A DNA stretch of 64,000 bases from Trichomonas vaginalis G3 (taxonomy: Eukaryota > Parabasalia > Trichomonadida > Trichomonadidae). Where the stretch lies: the NCBI RefSeq assembly GCF_026262505.1, contig NC_067206.1, positions 3,004,879-3,068,878 on the forward strand, given 5' to 3'. Both the position numbers and the translations under genes were made by a program. This document shows, one piece after another, positions 1 to 9,954 of this stretch. How positions within the stretch are numbered: position 1 is the stretch's first letter; each line of letters begins with the position of its first letter. Below the pieces are notes generated by a model. That model did not search any database, had not been told where the DNA came from, and saw nothing but the letters and a program-made list of their open reading frames with translations.

Positions 1-590
1 GTCTTTCAGTTGTTGGTAGTCGTTTCGAATATCTGCAACAGAACTTAAGTCTCTGCTAACTTCAGGATATGTTGGTTGTTCTTTTACAGGAACAATTGTT
101 TATACCATCTTCGTCTTCGTATGGTTTCCCCACTTCAACATCTCTGTCTTTGACATTGACAAACAACACTTTGACTGTTTGTTTGAGTTGGTGAATTTAA
201 CTTCACATCTGCCACCGCCATTAAACCTTTTGAAACACTCACGCTTCTATTTTTCGGAAATGACATTTTACTTAGAATAAAAAGATGGACGTATTCGAGT
301 ATCTCTTCGAATTGAAGCAGAACAAAGTTTACACACACAAACAATACAAATACATTGACAGAATAGTTCTTTATACAAACAATGGTAAATGTTATAGAAT
401 AGCAGTCTTTGCTGAACCAAAATATTTTCATATAAAGCAAAGAAAGTTGGTATAACTGAAATGGTGAAAGTTCTTGAAGCAGACAAAAATATAACAACAA
501 AACTTACAGATATTTCTAAAGGTAAGTTTATCTTACAATATTATGTCAAAACTGGCGTACTGTCAATATTTGACGGAGAGAAGTCAGTTC
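1..590. other. Polinton left-side stretch, genes not resolved
   Basis: This stretch belongs to the same element by position and base composition, which is less AT-rich than host spacers. It holds only short open frames on both strands and I recognise no family in them. One short plus-strand frame beginning at 285 encodes a small lysine- and tyrosine-rich peptide of 56 residues; it could be a small viral-type gene or chance. Confidence 0.4.
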
Positions 591-699
591 AAGAACAACT
601 TACTGACCTGCTGCCAAAATCTGCTCGATGGAAGCTGTCGTTATGCCAATCTGAGGAGCCCCAGCAGGTTTCATCGAACGAATCTTCAAAAGAGCATCT

Positions 700-2215
700 T
701 CCGTGAAAAGTGCTATTGGTTTTGTAAACTTCTTTGCTCTCATTCATCTGGACCGTCTCTGTCACCAGTATATTGTATTTGTACAGTACCAACAGTTGAA
801 ATACCACCCATAAAGTCTTCTGAGTCAGCAAATGGAATGCCAAGCCAAAAGTTTGAACGGTCTCCATTTGTATATTGAGTTTTTTGACCTCCTGTATGAG
901 TCCATACTTTCACATATGGCATAATAGAACTTTGCATTTCAGGGTTAATGGTTGTTGTGAAGTTGTTGTTAAAGTTCATAGCATCTAATGTCAAGTTGTA
1001 TGACCTCATATCCTCAACTGTAGAATATTCTTCTCTTGGATAATATTTGCCATCTATGTTTATATGATATTTAATACCGGGGTTGTAGAAACAAGAATAG
1101 TCATTTATAGTTCGTCTGAACAGTACAAACATAGTATCTGCATGTTTTCATTGCAGTTGTTAAAGCAATATCTGTTCTTGCACCTGGGTCAGCACTTTGG
1201 TTTCCAACTTCACCTGCAAAGTCTTTGACAGATATTTGGTGTATAGGGAACATAAGTGGAACTGCAATATATTTGGCAGCTAAAGCATTTGAAATATCTG
1301 GTCCAACATATAGACTGCAAGTCTGCTTTCTATTCTCTTGCATTCAAACTTTTCGCATGTGAACTTAACTGGGTCCCAAGCAGTTCCAGCAGCATTGAAA
1401 TAATAGTTTACTTCATTGTTGAAGTTTGAGAAACCAAAGTCTAAGTCAACTTTGTCTTTGCAAAAGTCACAGAACTTGGCTCCACCAGTTCCAGCTACAG
1501 TAATGCTGAATGGGTCTTGTGTTGGTGCAATGACTAAGTTATTTTTTGCTTGGAGTAAGTTCGATAGAAATTTTTCCTGCCCAGTTTGGCAAGTATCTTA
1601 AAAACCTGAAGATGAGGAAAGATGACAAAGGAACTCTAAGTTTCAGTTTTACTTTAGTGGCAGCAGTTCCATCTGAACCAGAAAGGTTAACATAAAACTC
1701 CTGGAACGTTAGGTCAAGTCTTCTTATTTTCTCAATATTTGCATACTGGTCTGTTTGTTCTCTAGCTTGTGGTTGTACTGAGTTTCTCAAAGCGAACCAT
1801 TCATAGTTTGCCCATGTTACTGTTTGAACTAAGTCAGAGTTAGAATATATCTTATATCCCATGAAAACTTCTGGAGCATATTGGTATCCGACATAGAAAA
1901 TTCCATTGCAACCTTTCTTGTCAGACAACTTGGCAGAAGGTTTTATTTCAATGTCTTGTTCCACGTATAAGAATGAGTTGTCAATAGAAATAATATGAAA
2001 CCTGTCGCAAGCAAATCTACTGTTGTTGAAAGAACCTTCTCCAAACTCACCTACGTTTCCATAAGAAACAGCAGTTGTATATTCGTAAGTTCCAGGAACT
2101 ATTTTCTGACCTTTCTAATGGCATTGTCGCATTCGTTATACCATTCGGAAACATTTCCGTTCATGGCATCCAAAACTGTTGGCGTTATATTCTGAGCGGC
2201 GTACATTCATATGGG
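700..2215 (-). pseudogene. Polinton major capsid protein-like region, broken
   Basis: Translated pieces on the minus strand look like the double-jelly-roll major capsid protein of Polintons. Short beta-rich blocks include a late NFWLGIPFADSEDF motif followed by a glycine- and isoleucine-rich strand, and an early block with W, Y and F spaced as in viral jelly-rolls. In an intact element this protein would form the pseudo-hexameric capsomers of a particle. The region is broken in several places and is treated as a fossil. The reading order matches the minus-strand direction of the neighbouring Polinton genes. The identity is from remembered family patterns; a profile search against Polinton capsid families would settle it. 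Confidence 0.55.
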
Positions 2216-2274
2216 TAAAAATATAGAATAGTTGGATTTATATATCATAATAGAACCCACTCGGACCAAGCTTT

Positions 2275-3706
2275 ACTTTGTTCTACTCTTCTTCTTTGGT
2301 GTCGCTTTTGGTAACTTGCCCTCTGCTTCAAGTTGTTGCATCTTTGCCTCATGTTCACCTAGTATGTTGTAAATTTCCCATGTCCTTTTTGCCTTTGGGC
2401 TCTGGTCGCCCATCTCAGGTAACCTATATCCTAGAAAGATTTTGTCATAGTTTGTATTTGAGTCTTCGCGTATTGTTTGCATGACTCTTTCCTGAGTTTC
2501 CGGTTCAAGCTCTTCAAACAGAGCTTGTCCATATGGAATAAGCTCGTTTCCAAATATATGTTTTTGTAGCCATTCTGGTTTTCTTTCCATGTTACCAATA
2601 TATCTTTTGTGAATGGGAAAGCTTTTACCCAATGTTTCAGTCTTGCGTCATTTATTTCTGTAGTTGGTTTTATTTTGTCAAGGAACATGTTTTTCAATAC
2701 TAACATTTCATTTGGTACTGTCCATTTGAGTTTTCTTAAATATTCATCCCTTCTCGGTTCATTGTCTGCAAAGTAAGTTTTTATGACATTTTGTAAACTT
2801 TCGTTTGCAAGGTCATGTACAATAGGTTCTCTTCCTTCTCTCTCCCTAACTTTCTTTCTAAACTCTTCACCAAATATACCATCTCTATGGTTCTGTGTAG
2901 TTCTTTGAGATAAATGTTCTAGAACGTCAGGTGTTATATTTCCATCAGCCATGTTCATTTCATACTGGTCCAAAATATCTGCATCTTTCATATCTTTCAA
3001 TGGCATTAAAGCCGCGCTGAAAATACCAGCTACATCTGGTTCACCATTCACTTCCATTGCGTCTACAACTTCTTGGAATTGTGGTTGTAAGTTTATGAAC
3101 CACCTATCCGGATTAGCTTTATGACCCCATCTCATTGTAGTTCCATAGTCTGCAGAAACAAAAGTAGGTTTGTTTCCATATTGGCTAGGTTCTGAATGAA
3201 CTTTAAACAATGTTTCATTTCTATATGTTTTGTTGAAATTTAACCTTTTATTTTCACCGAGTTCATCCAAAGATTGAACGTTATATGCTCGTAAGTAAAA
3301 AGGATTGTTGTATTTGTGTACATTTCTTTCAGTTCTTCCATTCTATGCTGGATATTTTCATCTGATGTTGGAGTCTTTTGTATGTCGGCGAACATTTTTC
3401 GATATTCTTCTACTATGTCAGCCGAATTTTTCTTAGACTCTTGGAAAGATTCCATATTCCCGCATACTCTTGTTGAGGGTCAAGATTTTTCGGCTGTTCC
3501 AAATCTTCATCTAGTTCTGTGAAGTTAGTTTCCAAAGGAGGGACTTGTTCGTTTCCTTCAGGCTCTTCTAGCTGTTGTTGCTGAACTATTTCTTCCATGT
3601 CTGGTTGTATCTGAACTTCTTCCTGTGGAGTTTCTTGTACCTCATCTGCTGGCATTTCATATATTCCGAGACCGTTTTTAACAAGTTCCCTATTAAGCAT
3701 CCGCAT
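2275..3706 (-). pseudogene. Polinton region of unknown function, broken
   Basis: These minus-strand frames lie between the capsid-like region and the 594-residue protein. The upstream part is rich in glutamate, glutamine and proline and looks disordered. The downstream part is a mixed charged protein with many lysines and a basic end. I do not recognise a family. By position it could be a minor structural or packaging protein, but that is only inference. The region has several breaks and is treated as part of the fossil. Confidence 0.4.
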
Positions 3707-5491
3707 TCATAACCTTTCTTCTTTCGTTCCGTCTCTATTTTTTACGCGTTTCATGAAGATAGTTGAATTATCATTTATCTCTGACACCAAATATCTCGGA
3801 GTAAATTCAGTCATGTCATTTGGATGATATGCTATTAAATCATATCCCTTAGCGAGCTTGTATTTTCCAGGTTTGAAATTATATCCCATTTGGTGCTGAA
3901 CCATAAAGCTAAATAGGTTCGGGTCAGTATTTCCTTCCTTGAACTTTCTAATAGCTTCTTTATATCTGTCACTAAAGTCAAGAGTATCTGGGTAACCATA
4001 ATTTTCCTTAAGCATTTTTAAGAATTCTTGGTTTCCTTGTTCTCTACTTCTTTTATGTCCTTGCTCTGTTTGTGGTTGTTGCTGTGCTGGTTTGAGTGGT
4101 TGTGGTGCAGTGTTTTGAACTGTTGGTTGTGGTGCAGTGTTTTGAACTGTTGGTTGTGGTGCAGTGTTTTGAACTGTTGGTTGTGGTGCTGGATTTTGAA
4201 CTGTTGTTGCTGTGTGGTTTTGTGTTGGTTTTGGTGCATGCCTGTGTCTGTGTCCATGTGACGATGTAAATGTTTTAGGTAGTCCTGGTGCAGGTGCTTC
4301 TCTTGGAGGGTTTGGTGGTATATAAGTTCCACCAGCTGGCACATATGTTCCATCTGCAGCATAATGTCCTACCTGACTTTTCGTTCTTAAGAAAGCATTT
4401 ACTAGGTCTGTTTTGGTCTGTTGTAACTCTTTTTCTTGACTTTCCACAGTTGCTCTAACGGCGTCATAGGCACTTTGAACTGCCTGTCTCGTTGCTGCAT
4501 CTGTTATTTTCGTCATATTTTGTGCTACTTCTCTTAACTCGTTGTCGAAACCTTCAGACTTCAGTTTCTTTCCAGATGAGAAGTCGTTCACTAGTTTCAC
4601 CTTACTATGAAGAGCTTCGAAGGCGTTCTTAAAGTCAGCATTCATTAAAGCTTCATTTGAACTGTCTTCATCCGCTTGTATTTTTGTCCTTATTGACCCT
4701 ATAAGTTGGGCTGCTTTAGCGTTGGCTTGGGCATCTAACCAGTCATTATTAGCTTTTATATATTCTGCGCTTTTCATTGCCTTTTGCATGGCTGCGTCGT
4801 TATTTTTACTTTCTTGTGCTAAGTTTTCATACTGTACGGTTTGGTTTTGCAACTGTAAAAGTTTTTCTGCCTTTACATTTGCTTCAACTTCTTTTTTATA
4901 CTCATCGCTATCCATATATGTCTTCAGGGCTTTTTGTTTTATTTCTTCATCTTTCAGTACTTTATATTGAGTAGTATGGTTTTTCAAATTTATGACATCT
5001 TGTTCCATTTTTGCTACTTCTGCTGCTTTTTCTGACACTTTTTTCGCATATTCCTCTGTACTTAGTTCTTTCAGTTGTTCTTCTTTCTTCTTTTTCTCTA
5101 CGTTTAACTCATTGAGTTTCTTTGTGTGTCTGTCATATTCTAGTTTCTTTTCGTTTTCACTTATTTGTTTCTGTATGTCTATGTTTGACTTTTTGACATC
5201 TGTTATTTGATTTTTGAGTGAACTCAAATTCATTTGACTTTGAGGGTTATAAGCTGTTCCGTCTGCAGCTCCACCATAGCCTGCCATTTTCGCTAAAAGT
5301 GCCGCTCTTAAACCTCCACTCTGTGCACCAATAACTCGGTTTAAAAGCATAGGGTTGCTTGACATTTGTTGCAACATAGTGGGGTCATTCATCATTTGTT
5401 GTTGCAACTGTTGTTGTGGTGTCAGTTTTACTATTGGATGTTTCAATGCTCTCTTCCTCTTACGTATATTCTTACGTAGCTTACGTGGCAT
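3707..5491 (-). CDS. Polinton coiled-coil protein, 594 residues
   Basis: This is a full open frame from an ATG whose upstream strand carries TCACT about 7 bases away, matching the trichomonad initiator. The protein starts with a strongly basic stretch (residues 1-22, many K and R), then glutamine/methionine-rich sequence. A long charged, coiled-coil-like region rich in K, E, A and Q follows (about 90-370). Next comes a proline/glutamine/histidine-rich linker with 9-residue TVQNTAPQP repeats (about 435-465), and then a compact C-terminal part (about 480-594). The basic start could bind nucleic acid and the rod could be structural in the particle, but no homologue is recognised. It lies next to the broken unknown region on the same strand and is divergent from the gene at 5957. 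Confidence 0.55.
   Translation of the reverse strand: MPRKLRKNIRKRKRALKHPIVKLTPQQQLQQQMMNDPTMLQQMSSNPMLLNRVIGAQSGGLRAALLAKMAGYGGAADGTAYNPQSQMNLSSLKNQITDVKKSNIDIQKQISENEKKLEYDRHTKKLNELNVEKKKKEEQLKELSTEEYAKKVSEKAAEVAKMEQDVINLKNHTTQYKVLKDEEIKQKALKTYMDSDEYKKEVEANVKAEKLLQLQNQTVQYENLAQESKNNDAAMQKAMKSAEYIKANNDWLDAQANAKAAQLIGSIRTKIQADEDSSNEALMNADFKNAFEALHSKVKLVNDFSSGKKLKSEGFDNELREVAQNMTKITDAATRQAVQSAYDAVRATVESQEKELQQTKTDLVNAFLRTKSQVGHYAADGTYVPAGGTYIPPNPPREAPAPGLPKTFTSSHGHRHRHAPKPTQNHTATTVQNPAPQPTVQNTAPQPTVQNTAPQPTVQNTAPQPLKPAQQQPQTEQGHKRSREQGNQEFLKMLKENYGYPDTLDFSDRYKEAIRKFKEGNTDPNLFSFMVQHQMGYNFKPGKYKLAKGYDLIAYHPNDMTEFTPRYLVSEINDNSTIFMKRVKNRDGTKEERL
4101..4208 (-). repeat. 27-bp tandem repeat, about 4 copies
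   Basis: A 27-bp unit repeats in register from 4101, 4128, 4155 and 4182, the last copy diverged. It encodes the TVQNTAPQP units in the linker of the 594-residue Polinton protein, so copy-number changes would keep the reading frame. Confidence 0.9.
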
Positions 5492-5943
5492 TTTAAGTGA
5501 AGTTAAAAAGCGGTTTTTGACAGATGTTTATATGACACTTTTTGTTCAGCACAAAAAACTACTCGGTCAAAGTGTTGTCAGTTTTGTAAAATAACCGTCC
5601 TATCTCATTCTATAAGGGGGAAAGTCTTCTCAAAGTATACTTCCTTGGAACGCCTGTAACTTTTCCTGTAGCGACGATAGACCCTTACTTGTCCGGACAA
5701 AGTTATACTATTTTGAGTGCTCTACAAAAAAGTCAACAGCGACGACTCTCAAAAACCGTTGTGTAAAAAGTTTTACCGTTGGACAAAAAAGTATATATAG
5801 AAAACAAAAAACGTTTATAGTTCATTCAATATTTGAGATGGAACGGTTTTCCAACGGTAACTATTAAATAAAATAAAAAATAGAGGGGGTTCCGTTGACG
5901 AAAACGGTTTATCTCAAACTTTTCTTGATTTGAAAAAAACAGT
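5492..5943. promoter_or_regulatory. Divergent promoter region with AACGG motifs
   Basis: This 450-bp stretch separates two divergent Polinton genes. It holds at least six AACGG/CCGTT cores (near 5755, 5774, 5847, 5857, 5892 and 5904), a TATA-like GTATATATAG near 5790, and a TCACT initiator (minus strand, 5500-5496) for the 594-residue protein. AACGG matches the core of Myb recognition sites (YAACNG), and trichomonads use Myb factors. Binding is inference. Confidence 0.45.
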
Positions 5944-5948
5944 TCATT
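5944..5948 (+). promoter_or_regulatory. TCATT initiator
   Basis: TCATT lies 11 bases before the ATG at 5957 and matches the trichomonad initiator TCAYW. It supports that ATG over the in-frame TTG at 5930, which lies upstream of the initiator. Confidence 0.5.
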
Positions 5949-5956
5949 TTTGTCTA

Positions 5957-6928
5957 ATGTACGCGTCTCGAACAGTGAAGCCCAATTCAATAGAATACTA
6001 TCTCGAAAAACAAGAAGCTGACACTGCTATTCAGTCTTTAATACAGAACCAAGCTCAGGAGAACTCAAAAGACTCCCAATTCAAATCGACATCCAATTCG
6101 AAGCAATTAAAACTTGACACGAATGTTTTAAAACCACAGCCCGCACGAACAAATACAGCTCTAAGAATAGACCAAAGAATACCGAACAAAGAGTTGAGGT
6201 CAAGATTGAAATTACAATCGGATGAGTATTTTTCCCTTAACAACCAGGGAAATACTCCATATAACCGTATCTACACAAATACCGTTAAAGAAACAATAAC
6301 GGCATACACAAAACTCTGTCAATTGGTCCCCAACCAGGACCAATTGACGGACATTATATGTTCCTACCTTCCCATATTTGCTGAGTGTGTGGAAGGTAGG
6401 ACATTGTTACAAGCTTGCTTACGTATGCCACCAAATCTCCGTCAACAATTTGCTCAAATTGTACATGAATTTAAAGCTTTTAACAACGGATACGATGAAG
6501 ATGAAGTAGCAGATGAATTTGGGGAAGAAAAAACATTTTTCCCCTCATATAATACGCCTGCAACAGTATTTCCTACTAATGAATTTCACAACTATTGTGT
6601 CGTTCATTTAATTGTTGTGGATATGCCCACAGGTGAAGACATTCTCAGTGGTGACTTCATCGAAGTCTGTATCAATACAGAATTGGGAGAAGATGAGTTG
6701 CACAAATTCTCCTACGTCGAACATATATTCAAACCAGCACACCAACTCTTTATCGAAACTGAAATAACACTCACACAAAATATGTCCATCTCATTTAAAT
6801 CCAAATCAGGACGTCCATACAGAATTTGGATGAACTACGTCCTCCTCCACTACGCCGACGATGACGAAGAAGAGGAAGAAGAGGAGGAGGAAGAAGAAGA
6901 GTCCTCCGAATTCACACCAGAAGACTAA
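5957..6928 (+). CDS. Polinton protein with acidic tail, 323 residues
   Basis: This open frame starts at the first ATG after a TCATT initiator. The first third is charged and glutamine/asparagine-rich and looks flexible. The middle is mixed helical. The last third (about 210-300) is beta-strand-like with alternating hydrophobic residues and ends in an unbroken run of aspartate and glutamate (over 15 acidic residues), then a short tail. The beta-rich part followed by an acidic tail could be a jelly-roll minor capsid protein or a nucleoplasmin-like histone-binding fold; neither can be proven by eye. It is the last gene before the right end of the element and looks whole. Confidence 0.5.
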   Translation: MYASRTVKPNSIEYYLEKQEADTAIQSLIQNQAQENSKDSQFKSTSNSKQLKLDTNVLKPQPARTNTALRIDQRIPNKELRSRLKLQSDEYFSLNNQGNTPYNRIYTNTVKETITAYTKLCQLVPNQDQLTDIICSYLPIFAECVEGRTLLQACLRMPPNLRQQFAQIVHEFKAFNNGYDEDEVADEFGEEKTFFPSYNTPATVFPTNEFHNYCVVHLIVVDMPTGEDILSGDFIEVCINTELGEDELHKFSYVEHIFKPAHQLFIETEITLTQNMSISFKSKSGRPYRIWMNYVLLHYADDDEEEEEEEEEEEESSEFTPED

Positions 6929-6969
6929 CAATTTTCCGAATAAAAACTTCATTTATACTAAACATCTTC

Positions 6970-7002
6970 GGGGCTAGAAGGGGCGCAGCCCCTGGAAGCC
7001 CC
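6970..7002. repeat. GC-rich imperfect hairpin at Polinton end
   Basis: GGGGCTAGAAGGGGC and GCCCCTGGAAGCCCC face each other around a 3-base loop, with 11 or more of 15 positions pairing. This stands out from AT-rich surroundings and may be part of the terminal inverted repeat or a transcript 3' end. Confidence 0.7.
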
Positions 7003-7008
7003 ACTACC

Positions 7009-7030
7009 TTTTTTTTTTTTTTTTTTTTTT
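7009..7030. repeat. Poly-T run of 22
   Basis: This is an uninterrupted run of 22 T directly after CCACTACC. It marks the boundary between Polinton-like and host-like sequence. Confidence 0.9.
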
Positions 7031-8267
7031 CATCACTTGCAAACTGAACTAATTTACTACTTCTCCAATTAACACTCATGAACAATGTTTTTTTAAAAAA
7101 AATATAATTTTTTATTCTAAATTTTACATTAACATGTCATTTATTATGATCTCATAAAACATATCCATATATTATAGTTACAGTAATATTAAAATTTCAA
7201 ATTTTGAATTAATTTGGTTATATTATGACCATTAAGCCAAGATCCCAACTTCTCTATGCTATCTATGAATTTCAACTCTATATGTAACTAACACGTTATA
7301 AGTTTTGTTTATAAATATAAGGTGCATTTCAGTAAATTACTCTTTTATAATAGTTCTTTTATTACAGCTATAAAATCCATACTAAATCTATATGTTTTTA
7401 TACTAAATTTATTAATTGTAATACTAATTTTAATTGTTGCTGATCATATGCTAAATTTTATATGAAATCCTTAATTAGAAACTTGAGTTGAATATATATT
7501 ATATGAAACAATCGGTGTTTAAAACAAAATACAGCTTGATTTATATAGTAATTTATGCTTTACATGTATTTTATATAAATTTTTATTGAATTCAAATATT
7601 CAATAGTTTTTTTATGCTAGATTAGTTGTATTTATTTAAATATATTATATTGGCAACCTTTCTTTACCCTGTCCTAATAAACGCATTTTGTAAAAAAATA
7701 TAGTGCGTCAGTTTCGAACTAGCGTCCACGGTACCCAATAGTAAGGGGTAATAACCATTCGACCATTTGCCACGTAAAGCATCGCCAGATTTTTTTGTAT
7801 TTAATCACTCCAAAAACACTGTTTTGGCTTATTGGAAGCATATCAGACATAATCGCCATAATCAAAAAATCTATATACCCAATACGTAATAAATTTGTCG
7901 ATATAGATTTTCCATAAAATTAGTTTTTAGTCTGATCTTAAAATAAATTTAATTTTTTATAAAAAAAATCACATTTAAAAGTACCTTTTTAGTAGCTCGA
8001 AATCCTGTTGGTGGATTTCGGGCGTACTTCAAAATTAGCTTTCCTTCTACATATGCAAGCTATATTTTAAATATGGGGCAAATCGGATCGGCGAAAGGAG
8101 TTTAGTTACCTTTTGAGAAAAAAATTTCAGATCAAGGCGAACCTGGTTGCATTAGATAATGATTTTAAGATTAGAGATGATCTAAGTTACCCATTAATTA
8201 TGTTGAATTTAAAAAAAAATAAAATTGAAATTAAAAAAAAATACGCACTTTGTTTATTTATTATGTA
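7031..8267. other. AT-rich spacer
   Basis: No gene is supported in this stretch. It is strongly AT-rich and, apart from the tRNA-like block near 7,700-7,787, shows no structure I can name. A short plus-strand frame from 8113 overlaps the 3' end of the minus-strand PH-domain gene and looks like chance. Confidence 0.6.
7700..7787 (-). other. tRNA-like sequence, degenerate
   Basis: On the minus strand there is a box A-like TGGTCGAATGGTTA, a box B-like CTAGTTCGAAACTG about 28 bases later, and a T7 run directly after, as a Pol III terminator would be. The D-loop block resembles type II (Leu/Ser) tRNAs. A clean acceptor stem cannot be formed, and the anticodon stem pairs only partly around CCC...GGG. 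It may be a tRNA pseudogene, the head of a tRNA-derived SINE, or another Pol III RNA. Confidence 0.3.
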
Positions 8268-9548
8268 TTATCCGGACTTTGATGCCTCAAATGCATCTCT
8301 AAGCCTTGCAACCTCATCGGTCATGCCATCGAAGATAGACATGAATTGTGGTAAATGTTCTCTGACAACATCCATGAGAGCATCGATATTGAGTCCATCG
8401 TTAAGTTCCTCTTCGTCTTCCTTGGAGAGTGGCTTCATATTGGAGCTATGCATCAAGCCGACTCTGCGGTTGGATGTATAGACTGTGCACCAGCCGTAGT
8501 TATCTTCGTGTACGACGTGGATGAGAAGGCCACGAGAGGCTTCGAGGTATTCGTCTGATTTCTGTGAAATAGATTCGATAACGCGAGCTCTCTTAATAAC
8601 TGGAAGGCGTGTAGCGTCGAGGAACTGGTGTACATCATCGAGAATCTTTGTAGCGTTCTGTAAGAAGCATTGAGCGACGTTTTCCTGTACAGATCTAACT
8701 TGAGAAGAAACCATTGAATTTCCCTTTGGCGGACGGATGAGAATTGGTCCGAGAATTGGGATAAGTACGTAGAGAGTGACTCCATTTGTGGAAGTGTTAT
8801 CGAGAACTTTCTTGAAATGTAAACCGAGATCATGCAAAAACTGACGAACTGGAGCAGGTGAATTGCGAACTAATTCCTTGAGGTCTTCAGGGGTAACTTT
8901 CGAAGCAAATTTGTTGAAGTATTCGGACGGAAGAAGTCCATCAGGAAGTTCTCTGAGATAAGCGAGTATAATAGCGACAACGTTGTGGATATCTTCTGTA
9001 TGAAGCGGGTAGTTAAAATCAAGTGTCGCAAGACCTTTCTGAACAATTTCATTTGGAACTTCAACTGTCCAGATATTACGGAGTTTATATGCTTGGGAAT
9101 CAAGAATAGGGATAATTGGGATGAAGAAGTAAGGGAGTGTCTGGTGGATGTTTAAGTCACTTGGAGAAACGACTGTTGAGAGTTGGAAGGGTTCGCCAAC
9201 AATTGAAATGGATCTGTTCTTCATGATGTTTTCAGTCCATTTCTTTCTTGTGGCATCGTTTTCGGCAGCAATGAAATATTCCGCGCGCTTTGAAATTGAT
9301 TTCTTCTGAATATTAATGGAGAAACAAAAATTGTGGCCTTTTCTTGGAGCAATATCTGTAACCTTTATATCAACGAGGGGAATATTGCCATTTGGTGGAT
9401 CTGGACCGGATTCTTTTTTGAAATAGTAAATACACCTGCCTTGAATACGGAAATATCTCCTCTGCCAACGTTCTAATATACCAATATTAGCTTTTTCGAG
9501 CCAGCCTTCAAACTCACAAGGTGCATTCGAGTTATATACGAACTCCAT
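8268..9548 (-). CDS. PH - RhoGAP-like - SH3-like protein
   Basis: This 426-residue protein starts at an ATG that lies only 7 bases from a TCATT initiator. Residues 11-113 form a pleckstrin-homology domain (GWLEKA start, RRYFRI strand, KKWTENI helix at the end), expected to bind phosphoinositides. Residues about 155-300 resemble a RhoGAP domain: DIHNVVAIILAYLRELPDGL matches the family's helix and LRELPEPL motif, and the PILGPILIRPP block matches the family's GPNLLRP. The GIFR arginine-finger motif that normally opens the domain is not visible, so GAP activity is doubtful. Residues 336-375 look SH3-like, with Y351, W353 and a final NMKPL. It probably acts as a membrane-recruited Rho-family adaptor. 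The next gene upstream on the same strand encodes a Ras-superfamily GTPase. Confidence 0.7.
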   Translation of the reverse strand: MEFVYNSNAPCEFEGWLEKANIGILERWQRRYFRIQGRCIYYFKKESGPDPPNGNIPLVDIKVTDIAPRKGHNFCFSINIQKKSISKRAEYFIAAENDATRKKWTENIMKNRSISIVGEPFQLSTVVSPSDLNIHQTLPYFFIPIIPILDSQAYKLRNIWTVEVPNEIVQKGLATLDFNYPLHTEDIHNVVAIILAYLRELPDGLLPSEYFNKFASKVTPEDLKELVRNSPAPVRQFLHDLGLHFKKVLDNTSTNGVTLYVLIPILGPILIRPPKGNSMVSSQVRSVQENVAQCFLQNATKILDDVHQFLDATRLPVIKRARVIESISQKSDEYLEASRGLLIHVVHEDNYGWCTVYTSNRRVGLMHSSNMKPLSKEDEEELNDGLNIDALMDVVREHLPQFMSIFDGMTDEVARLRDAFEASKSG

Positions 9549-9552
9549 CTCA

Positions 9553-9557
9553 AATGA
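9553..9557 (-). promoter_or_regulatory. TCATT initiator
   Basis: TCATT lies on the minus strand with its A at 9555, 7 bases before the ATG at 9548. This is the short-leader arrangement known from trichomonads. Confidence 0.55.
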
Positions 9558-9954
9558 GCGGTTTGTTACAATGAGATGATTTCTGAAAAAATTATGGTTG
9601 AGAGCTTGAATACGAATTCTGCTTTTATTCCATATCGTATTTCAGTTGTATCGTTTGCTGAATCGACGTTGCGCGAGATTCGAAATTTTAGCTGATGTTT
9701 TACATCTTGATTTTATTTTCTATTTGAACTGTGCATTTTGCAAAATCAACAATTCTGTTAATTTTGGTATCTACAGTCGAAAAATTTAAAATGTAATAAA
9801 ATAAATATTGAAAAAATATCATTAACCTTGAGTCATTAGCGCATCTTATGGTATCAAAAACTGATTGCATTTGCATGATGGCACATAAAGAACAAAATAT
9901 TTTTCATCAAAAAATTCTATAGCATTTTATCAATCTATAAACAGTTATTTATAT
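9558..9954. other. AT-rich spacer
   Basis: About 400 bp without a supported gene. I see no repeats or RNA-like structure. Confidence 0.6.

Larger units (their letters stand above)
1..7008. mobile_element. Polinton/Maverick fossil, right-hand part
   Basis: This is the right part of a Polinton/Maverick element; its left part, where polymerase B and integrase would be expected, lies outside the window. Seen here are a major capsid protein region on the minus strand, a further minus-strand region of unknown function, a 594-residue coiled-coil protein, and a divergent plus-strand protein with an acidic tail. The capsid and the neighbouring region are broken, with roughly half a dozen breaks in total, while the last two frames look whole. 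The right end is placed at a GC-rich hairpin followed by a run of 22 T; the exact terminus and the 6-bp target duplication cannot be confirmed without the other end. Two whole frames beside broken ones suggest a fairly recent, decaying copy. The family call rests on the capsid-like protein and the context. Confidence 0.75.

Noticed and set aside
4028-4261. Plus-strand cysteine/tryptophan-rich repeat protein
   Set aside because: It is the antisense shadow of the 27-bp repeat in the Polinton coiled-coil gene.
7270-7310. Intron 3' end (ACTAAC-type branch and acceptor motif)
   Set aside because: ACTAACAC occurs, but the AG is too far away and no exon lies on either side. I found no convincing trichomonad intron in the window.
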